DNA of 9,852 bases, taken from an uncultured Opitutaceae bacterium. GTDB taxonomy: Bacteria; Verrucomicrobiota; Verrucomicrobiia; Opitutales; Opitutaceae. The position numbers and the translations under genes are program-made. Below, one piece after another: positions 1 through 7,692 of the stretch. The stretch covers positions 1 through 9,852 of the forward strand of contig CAKZMS010000230.1 of assembly GCA_937128785.1 (NCBI GenBank), in the 5' to 3' direction. Positions within the stretch are counted from its first letter, which is position 1. Each line of letters opens with the position of its first letter. The notes below the pieces were generated by a model, which made no database searches, was not told the DNA's origin, and worked only from the letters and a program-made list of their open reading frames with translations.

Positions 1-67
1 TTGGTACGTTCGGTGATCATTGTAGTCTGCGTGGCGTCACCACATTTGCAGCAAAAAGCGAACGTAG

Positions 68-1779
<1,712 letters not shown>

Positions 1780-1866
1780 GAGCTCAATAGCGCAAAACCA
1801 ACCCGACTTTCCTGCAATCCCCGATCCTCGTCGGACCTCATTTCGTGCCGTGTCGGCATTCGCCCA

Positions 1867-1889
1867 AGTTTAACCATATTGGTTAAACT
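1867..1889. promoter_or_regulatory. operator-like near-palindrome upstream of recQ
   Basis: Ten-base arms AGTTTAACCA and TGGTTAAACT flank a TAT centre. The site lies in the 150-base gap between the end of the ycaQ-like gene and the recQ start, 88 bases upstream of recQ. Its reverse complement occurs exactly at 3128-3150, upstream of the ycaQ-like gene. There is no T-run, and the stem is AT-rich, so a terminator is unlikely. A binding site for a dimeric repressor or activator is the best reading. I do not recognise it as a known LexA box or other named operator. Confidence 0.55.
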
Positions 1890-1929
1890 ACCGGATTTTG
1901 AAAACCAGCTACCGGGATGGGTGAACGGG

Positions 1930-3090
1930 TTATCTCAGGCCGAGAAAGCGGGCGAGTTCGGTGATGGCGGGCGCGATGCGGTGGCCGCGACGGACTTTGC
2001 GGCCGACGATCTGGAGTTTGCCGGTCTTCCGATCCGCTTTGAGGTCCACGTGGCCCACCAGTTGATCCTCGGCCAGCACGGGCAGGGCGTAGTAACCGCG
2101 TTGGCGCTTGGCGGCCGGAGTATAGACCTCCCACGTGTAGTCGAAGTCCCACAGCCGTTGCAGAATCACCCGATCGAGAATCAGCGGATCCAACGGGGCC
2201 AACAGCCGCGGCACCGGCGAATGAGTGATTGCACCTGCGCGGGCCTGGTCAAGTAACGGGAGATCGTCCTGCAGACAATAGAGGACGGGGCCGCCATCAG
2301 GCAATTCCAGCGTCTGGACGAGGTGTTGCACGAGCGGCACTTCGTCGCGTTTCAAAGTAACGAGGCGATGTTGTCTTAGCTTGAGCTCCGCCTGCCAGCG
2401 AGCCGCGGCGCGGGCGGTGGATGACTTCATCTGCAGGACTGCTGCCGGCAACAGATTCTCGGGCACGTCGTAAACTCGGCGACCATTGATGCGGCGCGCG
2501 ATGAGGAGTCGGCCATGGGCAAATAGTTTGTCCATGACGACCTTGGTGGTGCGCGCGGTGGTCCAGCCGTTGTGGGTCGTGGCCTGATGGTTGATGTCCT
2601 CCGAAGCGAGCGGACCGCGTTCGTTGATCTCGCGAAGAATGCGCCGGGCCAACCGGGCTTCTGCCGCGGTGAGTTTTCCACCCCAGCTCCCGGGGGAGCG
2701 CGCGCGCAGCTTCATGATCGGGCACAGGTAGGGCCAGGCGTCGGCCGGAAACGTTGCGAGGACGATGCGACCCGGATGAAAGTGTTCAAAGGCCGTGCGC
2801 TCCTGCGCCGGCTTCACGGCGGTGCCCGTGGGAGCATCGTCGGCGATCCCATGGAGGTGCTGATGCAGGTCGCCTTGTCGGTAGCCGCTCACCCGATTGC
2901 GGGCGATGTGCTCGTGCATGCGACCACAGACATTGATGGGATCGATCTGGATGAACCCATGATGCTCGAGAGCCGTCCCCACGTCGGAGAAGGGTTCGAC
3001 GAGTCCAGTCGTCAGCAGGGCAAATCGACGCGCCGTGGGGATGTCCAATGAGATCGGTGGGGGAAGAGGCACCCCCGAACTACAAATCAA
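1930..3090 (-). CDS. ycaQ: YcaQ/AlkX-type DNA interstrand-crosslink glycosylase homologue (HTH_42 family)
   Basis: Family members are winged-helix DNA glycosylases that unhook interstrand crosslinks by excising alkylated bases. The sequence shows the family layout: an N-terminal winged helix with QIDPINVCGRMHEHI (QID at 48-50, the Q-hydrophobic-D catalytic signature of the AlkX branch rather than the QxQ of AlkZ), a middle part with more winged helices (about 140-210, ending RRINGRRVYDVPENLLP), and the conserved C-terminal block RLLAPLDPLILDR to YTPAAKRQRGYYALPVL. At about 386 residues the length is close to E. coli YcaQ. The start is doubtful: in this frame only TTG (3090), GTG (3072) and TTG (3048) precede the conserved part, none with a good ribosome site. 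A perfect site plus ATG (3098-3100) is in another frame. Recq lies downstream in the same direction, and both genes have the same upstream palindrome. I infer a role in DNA damage repair, with good confidence in the family. Confidence 0.85.
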   Translation of the reverse strand: MICSSGVPLPPPISLDIPTARRFALLTTGLVEPFSDVGTALEHHGFIQIDPINVCGRMHEHIARNRVSGYRQGDLHQHLHGIADDAPTGTAVKPAQERTAFEHFHPGRIVLATFPADAWPYLCPIMKLRARSPGSWGGKLTAAEARLARRILREINERGPLASEDINHQATTHNGWTTARTTKVVMDKLFAHGRLLIARRINGRRVYDVPENLLPAAVLQMKSSTARAAARWQAELKLRQHRLVTLKRDEVPLVQHLVQTLELPDGGPVLYCLQDDLPLLDQARAGAITHSPVPRLLAPLDPLILDRVILQRLWDFDYTWEVYTPAAKRQRGYYALPVLAEDQLVGHVDLKADRKTGKLQIVGRKVRRGHRIAPAITELARFLGLR

Positions 3091-3111
3091 CCGTCACCAT
3101 TGATCACCTCC
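3080..3111 (-). promoter_or_regulatory. strong Shine-Dalgarno site with six-codon ORF ahead of the ycaQ-like gene
   Basis: On the minus strand GGAGGTGATC (GGAGG at 3107-3111) lies six bases from an ATG at 3098-3100. This ATG opens ATG GTG ACG GTT GAT TTG then TAG (3080-3082), only six codons, in a frame that does not join the ycaQ-like ORF. Removing one base in the three-T run (3084-3086 on +) would fuse the ATG in frame with the known protein. So this is either the true start broken by a one-base indel (real or sequencing error), or a leader peptide that couples translation to the GTG at 3072. Confidence 0.55.
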
Positions 3112-3127
3112 AAATGGCGCAATTGGG

Positions 3128-3150
3128 AGTTTAACCAATATGGTTAAACT
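3128..3150. promoter_or_regulatory. operator-like near-palindrome upstream of the ycaQ-like gene
   Basis: Arms AGTTTAACCA and TGGTTAAACT flank an ATA centre. This is the exact reverse complement of the element at 1867-1889. It lies 28 bases upstream of the ATG with the strong ribosome site (3100), where a promoter would be expected, and 43 bases past the end of the methyltransferase gene. TTGTTC just upstream of it on the minus strand could be a weak -35. The position suggests a transcription factor site covering the promoter. Confidence 0.55.
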
Positions 3151-3192
3151 AGCGAACAAGGGATTTCGCTTCGCTTAGACTGAGGGGGGAGG

Positions 3193-3888
3193 TCAGGGAA
3201 GTTTTTTCCAGGCGCTGAAGTGTTCCAGGCCATTGGCGGCGCCGTGGTTCTCGGCGAACTGCTTGGCTTGAATATTGAGGCGCCGCAGCGACTCTCGCAG
3301 GAAGGTGGCGAAGGAGGCGCTGTCCCACACGTGGGCGTGTTCGCGACGTTCGCGCACACGTTGAATGTTGTAGGGCAGGTGAACCGGGTCGACTTCGAGC
3401 ACGTGAGGAGCGGCGCCCCGGAAGAAGTCCATGTAGTGCTCATCGTCATTCTCGGTGACGTTGTTTTCGTAGTCGGCCCACAGATGATCGAAGGTCGTGA
3501 GGGGTCGCGCCTTGTCGTAGGTGTAGTCTTTGTCCGGCGCGGCGAGCACGATGGTCCCGCCCGACTTGGTGATACGGAAAACGTCACGGACCAGTTTGAT
3601 GGGATTGGCCACGTGTTCGATGACGTGGTTGCAGATGACGAAGTCGAATTCGCCGGCGGCGAACATGCTCAGTCCATCCTGATCGATGTCACCTATGTGG
3701 TTGACCTGCACAAAGGTATCAGCGGGGATCTCGGGGAAGAGCTCGGCCGCTTTGGTCGCGTCCATGGCGTCGAAGTATTCGACCTGGGCAGCTTCCGGCA
3801 GCTCCGCGGGTTCATGAAATGCCCCGATTTCGAGACCGCGCCCGGTGAGGGTGGCGTAGACTTCATCTCGATGGGGGCGCGGTTGCAT
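3193..3888 (-). CDS. SAM-dependent class I methyltransferase
   Basis: This 231-residue protein has the Rossmann methyltransferase signature. GRGLEIGAFHEP (about 17-28) is the SAM-binding motif I. YFDAMD (38-43) supplies the acidic residue after strand 2. FDFVICNHVIEHVANPIKLV (81-100) is the motif around strand 4, and GGTIVLAAPDKDYTYDKARP (110-129) is strand 5 with the family-specific PDK/YTYD block, followed by DHLWADYENN. Proteins with this arrangement usually methylate small molecules or sugars and often occur in cell-surface glycan loci; no glycosyltransferase is present here, so the substrate is unknown. I place the start at ATG 3888, where family similarity begins. The frame stays open upstream to 4146 but would then overlap the divergent gene at 3986. 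No Shine-Dalgarno sequence is visible. The gene runs towards the ycaQ-like gene but is separated from it by about 100 bases and a palindrome, so co-transcription is uncertain. Confidence 0.8.
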   Translation of the reverse strand: MQPRPHRDEVYATLTGRGLEIGAFHEPAELPEAAQVEYFDAMDATKAAELFPEIPADTFVQVNHIGDIDQDGLSMFAAGEFDFVICNHVIEHVANPIKLVRDVFRITKSGGTIVLAAPDKDYTYDKARPLTTFDHLWADYENNVTENDDEHYMDFFRGAAPHVLEVDPVHLPYNIQRVRERREHAHVWDSASFATFLRESLRRLNIQAKQFAENHGAANGLEHFSAWKKLP

Positions 3889-3985
3889 GGGCTGGAATTG
3901 AGCATGGATTCCGGCGGTAGCGCACGGCCAAAACGTGAGGAAATGAGACTCGATTGAAGTCCGGTTATAGACCAGCTTCACGGCC

Positions 3986-4531
3986 ATGAGTCTTCGCAAT
4001 CGGTTCCTCGGAGCAGTTCTGGCCATCATGTTGACGGCGGTGGTGACCGCTGCCGAAACCCAATCCCTGCATCCGGAACTCGAGGCGTTCCGTCCGTTGC
4101 TGGGTAAGACATGGGCCGGTGCGTTTCCCGATCGTCCGGACGGCACGAAGATGGAGGACGTGGTGCGCTATGAACGGGTGCTTAACGGCATGGCGGTGCG
4201 TTCACTGCACTCGATCAACGACGGTATCTACGGCGGCGAGACGCTGTTCCGTTGGGATGCCCAAGCCGGTAAACTGGTATTCCATTACTTCACCACCCAA
4301 GGGTTTGTGACCAAGGGGGAGATTCACCGAAACGATGATGGCTCATTCACGAGCAGCGAGCAGGTGGAAAAGCCTGACCAAGCCGATGGGGTCACGCGGG
4401 TGGAAGCGGTGTTCCGCGTGGCGGCGGATCGGTTGGTGGTTGAGTCGACCTATTTTCGAGGCGATGTCGCCGAACCCGGACACGCGGCCGAGTATCGCCC
4501 GGCCCCGGGGCGGAACGTGGTGTTTCGGTAG
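3986..4531 (+). CDS. secreted lipocalin-like protein of unknown function
   Basis: This is a 181-residue protein. Residues 1-23 are a clear Sec signal peptide: MSLRNRF, a hydrophobic core GAVLAIMLTAVV, and cleavage near TAA-ET. The mature part begins HPELEAFRPLLGKTWAG and continues with alternating short strands (VRYERVLNGMAVRSLHS, YGGETLFRWD, LVFHYFTTQGFVTKGEI, RLVVESTYF, GHAAEYRPA). This looks like a small beta-barrel of the DUF1579 or lipocalin-like kind found in many Gram-negative bacteria. The biochemical role of that family is not established, and I see no catalytic motif or cysteine pair. It starts divergently from the methyltransferase with 97 bases between the start codons and has no visible Shine-Dalgarno sequence. 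TTATAG at 3964-3969 is a possible -10 box without a clear -35. It is probably periplasmic and transcribed alone. The family placement is moderate, the signal peptide strong. Confidence 0.75.
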   Translation: MSLRNRFLGAVLAIMLTAVVTAAETQSLHPELEAFRPLLGKTWAGAFPDRPDGTKMEDVVRYERVLNGMAVRSLHSINDGIYGGETLFRWDAQAGKLVFHYFTTQGFVTKGEIHRNDDGSFTSSEQVEKPDQADGVTRVEAVFRVAADRLVVESTYFRGDVAEPGHAAEYRPAPGRNVVFR

Positions 4532-4536
4532 GGCGT

Positions 4537-4569
4537 GACCGCTGGGCGCGCCGAGCAGAGGAGTGGTTT
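4537..4569 (+). repeat. dispersed intergenic repeat, copy 1
   Basis: This 33-base segment, beginning GACCGCTGGGCG and ending AGTGGTTT, matches 9293-9325 at 30 of 33 positions by eye. It starts six bases after the stop codon of the secreted protein gene. Both copies are intergenic and both lie beside hairpins and a CCGAG/CTCGG inverted repeat, which points to a genome-wide non-coding repeat family rather than chance. Confidence 0.7.
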
Positions 4570-4588
4570 TGGGCTGAGGGGCATTGGC

Positions 4589-4639
4589 GGTCGGCCCGCC
4601 CGCCTTCGCCGAGGCTTCGGCGGACAAGGCGGTCCGACC
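4589..4639. terminator. large GC-rich hairpin between convergent genes
   Basis: The outer arms GGTCGGCCCGCC (4589-4600) and GGCGGTCCGACC (4628-4639) pair at 11 of 12 positions. Inside is a second hairpin, CGCCGA-GGCT-TCGGCG (4607-4622). It lies between the secreted protein gene (+) and the lipoprotein gene (-), which converge here. There is no T-run after either arm, so it is not a classic intrinsic terminator. It could still stop or protect transcripts from both sides, or simply be a module of the intergenic repeat family. The structure is certain, its function inferred. Confidence 0.55.
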
Positions 4640-4651
4640 CTACCTTGGGAG

Positions 4652-4670
4652 CCGAGCGCGTTGAGCTCGG
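4652..4670. repeat. CCGAGC/GCTCGG inverted repeat
   Basis: Six-base arms CCGAGC and GCTCGG surround a seven-base centre, immediately before the end of the lipoprotein gene. A close relative with eight-base arms is at 9249-9267. It appears to be another module of the intergenic repeat family seen in this window. Confidence 0.55.
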
Positions 4671-4676
4671 AACCCG

Positions 4677-6308
4677 CTACTCGGTCGCTTCGAGATAGAC
4701 GCGATTGAACGGGTAGATACCGAGCGCGTTGCCCGTCCAGCCTTTGAGTTCGGGCACCTGCAGGTTGTTGTTCATATAGAAGTAGAGCGGCAGGATGGGC
4801 GATTCCTGCATGAGAATCGACTCGGCTTGGCGGTAGAGTTCATGGCGCTCTTTCTTATCGATCACGGTGCGGGATTGCTCGATAAGTTTGTCATACTCGG
4901 CATGGGACCAGTTGGTTTGATTGTTGCCGTTTTCGGTCGTCATGAGGTCGAGGAATGTGGACGCGTCCAGGTAGTCGCCTACCCATCCGGTGCGGGCGAT
5001 GTCGTAGTTCCCCTCGCGCATGGTATCGCTCCAAACCTTGGCCTCTTGATTGTAGAGGGCGATATTGATGCCTAGGGTGGTGCGCCACATCTGCTGCAGG
5101 GCTTCGGCGAGGGCCCGGTGCCCGTCACTCGTATTGTAGAGCAACTCCATTTCGGGGAACCCGGCGCCGTCCGGGAAGCCGGCCTCGGCCAAAAGCCGTC
5201 GGGCCTCCTCGGGGTCGTGGCGAATGATGGCGGGGCTTTCGTAGCCGCCCGTGTTGGGTGGTGTGAGATTGAACGCGGGGACCTGGTCGCCCTGGGCGAC
5301 GGCATCGATGATGGTTTGGCGATCCACCGCCATCGAGAGGGCCCGGCGCACCCGCGCGTCGTCAAAGGGCGGGCGTTCGACGTTGAAGCGATAGAAGTAG
5401 GTGGAGAGTTGCGGATGCTGCCAAAGCAGGTGAGCGCGTTCCGGGTCGTTTTTGTAGACGGAGATTTTTGACTGCGGCACGGTCACGGTGGCGTGAAGCT
5501 GACCCGAGCGAAAGGCGGACTCCTCGGTCGATGAGTTTTCGATCGGATAAAAATTAACCTGCTGCAGTCGAATGTTGGCGGCGTCCCAGTAGGCCGGATT
5601 GCGGTCGATGGTGATGATCTGATTGGGCTTCCACTCTGCGAGCACGAACGGGCCGTTGCCGATCAGGTTGCCCGGGCGGGTCCAGCGACTGCCGCGCTTG
5701 TCCATGGCGCCATGAGCGAGGATCGCTTCTTTTTTGGCCGGAAACCAAATGGAGTGGGCGACCATGCCCGGCAGATAGGGAACGGGATACTCTAGGTTGA
5801 GCTCCAGGGTGTGGTCGTCGATGGCCTTGACCCCGACTTCCGCAAAATCCGTGACCTCACCGGCCAGATAGCCGCGGGCGTTTTCGAGACAGAACAGCAT
5901 GGCTGCATATTCCGAAGCGAGAGCCGGAGAAAGCACCCGTTGGTAGGACCAGACAAAATCATGGGCCGTCACCGGTGAGCCATCGGACCACGCGGCCTCG
6001 GGGCGGAGATGGAAGGTCCAGGTCTTGGCGTCAGCGGAAGGGGTCCAGTGGGTAGCCACCCCGGGAATAGGTTCGGCGGTTTCCGGATGATAGCTGGCAA
6101 GTCCCTCAAACAGACCGACGATGATCTGAAAGTCCTGCAACGAACTCACTGTGTGCGGATCGAGATCAGAGGGTTCGGACAGATTGCCCAGATGGAAAAT
6201 CTGTTCGCGGTTGCCGGTTTCGACGCGGGTTTCGCGACCGCCGCAGCCGGCGAGGAGGAGCGCGGTCAGGGATGCGACCGCGAAAGAGGTCAGGGAGCCA
6301 ATTTGCAT
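4677..6308 (-). CDS. peptide ABC transporter substrate-binding lipoprotein (OppA/SBP_bac_5 family)
   Basis: These proteins capture oligopeptides outside the inner membrane and hand them to an ABC permease. Starting at ATG 6308 the protein is 543 residues, typical for OppA. A signal peptide ends in the lipobox LLLAGC, with Cys22 the likely lipidation site. The family pattern follows: SEPSDLDPHTV near the N terminus, LFEGLASYHPETAEPIPGVA, the TFHLRPEAAWSDGSPVTAHDFVWSYQRVL block that is the SBP_5 hallmark, NGPFVLAEWKPN, ARVRRALSMAVDRQTII, and a C-terminal part ending IYPFNRVYLEATE. The frame extends upstream to TTG 6368; that start would add basic residues ahead of the signal peptide and would lie only 17 bases after the preceding gene. 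Neither start has a clear ribosome site. No permease or ATPase genes are nearby, so it is an orphan binding protein here. It may share a transcript with the coiled-coil protein upstream. Family confidence is high; ligand unknown. Confidence 0.9.
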   Translation of the reverse strand: MQIGSLTSFAVASLTALLLAGCGGRETRVETGNREQIFHLGNLSEPSDLDPHTVSSLQDFQIIVGLFEGLASYHPETAEPIPGVATHWTPSADAKTWTFHLRPEAAWSDGSPVTAHDFVWSYQRVLSPALASEYAAMLFCLENARGYLAGEVTDFAEVGVKAIDDHTLELNLEYPVPYLPGMVAHSIWFPAKKEAILAHGAMDKRGSRWTRPGNLIGNGPFVLAEWKPNQIITIDRNPAYWDAANIRLQQVNFYPIENSSTEESAFRSGQLHATVTVPQSKISVYKNDPERAHLLWQHPQLSTYFYRFNVERPPFDDARVRRALSMAVDRQTIIDAVAQGDQVPAFNLTPPNTGGYESPAIIRHDPEEARRLLAEAGFPDGAGFPEMELLYNTSDGHRALAEALQQMWRTTLGINIALYNQEAKVWSDTMREGNYDIARTGWVGDYLDASTFLDLMTTENGNNQTNWSHAEYDKLIEQSRTVIDKKERHELYRQAESILMQESPILPLYFYMNNNLQVPELKGWTGNALGIYPFNRVYLEATE

Positions 6309-6385
6309 GGCGAGACTGAGAGGCACGGGACGCACCGAGGCAACCCGTTCGCGCGGGTTTATCACCAAGGGAAAGCCGATGGGGC

Positions 6386-7207
6386 CTACTCGGCGGGTTC
6401 GATGGGCTCGATGCCCAGTTCGTTCAGGCGGTCCTGCAGATCCTCCATCTTGGTCGCCAGCTCTTCCTCCATTTTCTTCCGGTCAGTGGAGTTTACGATA
6501 CTGCCTTTGGAAGCATCTTTGATGACGTAGGCCGGCAGGGTGAGGATACGGGTCAGCATGCCGGAGTTCTCGAACGACGCCACGTAGAGGGTGGCGGCTT
6601 CCTGCGCGAGGATCATGGTGTCGCGGGCGACGGCGTTGGATTGAATCAGGCGATCATTGAGCTGTTGGTTCTTCGCCAGCTCCTCGGTCAGCACGAGGGA
6701 CATTTGATCGCTGATCTCCTGGGAAATCTGTTGCACGGCGGCGCGGGTGCGCACGGTGTCGGAGCTCAGGTTCGCGAGGAGCGGCTCAATCCGGTTGGCG
6801 AGCCGTTCGGAGACCCGATCGATCTGGGCGATTTCCTGGCGTTCCGCCTCTTCCGGGGTGCCGGGGAGCTCGTCGAACGGCTGGATTTTGGCGGCGATGG
6901 CCCCGGCGATCTCCTCGAGGCGCTCGTCATTGGCGGCGGCGAGTTCCTGATCGTTGAGAAACAAGTCGCCGGAGCGCTGGGCGATGGCGTCGCGGAGGAG
7001 TTGATTAAGCTCAGCGATTTGTTGGCGGGTGGCGGCGGCGGCGGATTGCAGTTCCGCGTCGGTGGCGGCTTGGAGCTTGGCGATCTCGGCACTTTGCGAG
7101 GCGGCCATGGCTGAGACGGTCCGGGTATGAATCCAGTAGGCCACTCCGCCGATGAGCACGAGGGTCAGGACGACGGCCGGGAGTTGATCTTTGAGCTTTT
7201 CCCACAT
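6386..7207 (-). CDS. membrane-anchored coiled-coil protein of unknown function
   Basis: I do not recognise a named family. The 273-residue product begins MWEKLKDQLP and has one membrane segment (about 10-26, AVVLTLVLIGGVAYWIH), after which the chain is almost entirely helical. It is rich in Ala, Gln, Glu and Leu, with strong coiled-coil character at about 35-75 (AEIAKLQAATDAELQSAAAATRQQIAELNQLL), 115-190 and 240-265 (RKKMEEELATKMEDLQDRLNEL). There are no cysteines and no catalytic motif. A short N-terminal anchor with three basic or polar residues suggests the helical part is periplasmic, but topology is uncertain. It is followed in the same direction by the peptide-binding lipoprotein, 77 bases to that gene's ATG, so the two may be co-transcribed. 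A structural, tethering or scaffold role fits the shape but is only inference. ATG 7207 is the natural start; no Shine-Dalgarno sequence is visible. Confidence 0.7.
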   Translation of the reverse strand: MWEKLKDQLPAVVLTLVLIGGVAYWIHTRTVSAMAASQSAEIAKLQAATDAELQSAAAATRQQIAELNQLLRDAIAQRSGDLFLNDQELAAANDERLEEIAGAIAAKIQPFDELPGTPEEAERQEIAQIDRVSERLANRIEPLLANLSSDTVRTRAAVQQISQEISDQMSLVLTEELAKNQQLNDRLIQSNAVARDTMILAQEAATLYVASFENSGMLTRILTLPAYVIKDASKGSIVNSTDRKKMEEELATKMEDLQDRLNELGIEPIEPAE

Positions 7208-7308
7208 GATGGCCGAGAGTGGGACGCGCGGAATCGAAACGCAATGTTTGGGCGGGTCAGTGGTTTGCGTTTGAACTTGTTAAGTCGGTGGTCGAACGAT
7301 GCGCGGGC

Positions 7309-7617
7309 ATGAGTCTAAACCGCAGTGAACAGCAGCTATGCGACTATGTCCTGGCCCAGCCCGAAGAACTCAGTTTCTGGCAGGATAAGGTCAAATTGGT
7401 GGCTAAAGAGGAACGCGACCGGCACCGGGCCGCGGCGGAACTGGCCGACATGCTGCAAGCCTACCTGCTGGAGCGGTCGACGGTGATCGCGGAGTTGCGC
7501 GAACATGGCGATCAAGGGGGAGGGCGCGTGCCGAGCACCCGAAATCTGTCCGAGTATTGGCTGCGCTTATGGGCGCCGCCTCCGCCGAAAAAGAAAACTG
7601 ATCGGGTTGGCTGGTAA
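7309..7617 (+). CDS. small helical protein of unknown function upstream of phoH
   Basis: From ATG 7309 the product has 102 residues and begins MSLNRSEQQLCDYVLAQPEE. The frame is open further upstream to a GTG at 7219, but that extension overlaps the promoter region of the divergent gene and looks non-coding. Residues 1-68 are predicted mostly helical: FWQDKVKLVAKEERDRHRAAAELADMLQAYLLERSTVIAEL. A short basic linker, a conserved-looking STRNLSEYWLRLW helix (about 76-88) and a Pro/Lys tail (PPPPKKK) follow. The charge pattern and the SEQ...W motif look conserved rather than random, and I believe similar small proteins occur in related bacteria, but I cannot name a function. It lies 75 bases before phoH on the same strand, so co-transcription and a link with PIN-PhoH RNA metabolism are possible. 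Confidence 0.65.
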   Translation: MSLNRSEQQLCDYVLAQPEELSFWQDKVKLVAKEERDRHRAAAELADMLQAYLLERSTVIAELREHGDQGGGRVPSTRNLSEYWLRLWAPPPPKKKTDRVGW

Positions 7618-7692
7618 GACGTTTATTTGCACGGAATTTTGAATCTCCCGTTTACAAGTCCGAGGGAGTTGTTCACATGTTACCCCCAAGCA

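Noticed and set aside
1867..1889. Palindrome as an intrinsic terminator of the ycaQ-like gene
   Set aside because: The stem is AT-rich, there is no T-run after it, and an exact copy lies upstream of a gene, which fits an operator better.
3220..3957. 245-codon open frame on the plus strand opposite the methyltransferase
   Set aside because: It is antisense to a gene with clear methyltransferase motifs and its translation resembles no family.
3889..4146. N-terminal extension of the methyltransferase
   Set aside because: The extra residues are low in family similarity and would overlap the start of the divergent secreted protein gene. ATG 3888 fits the conserved domain boundary.
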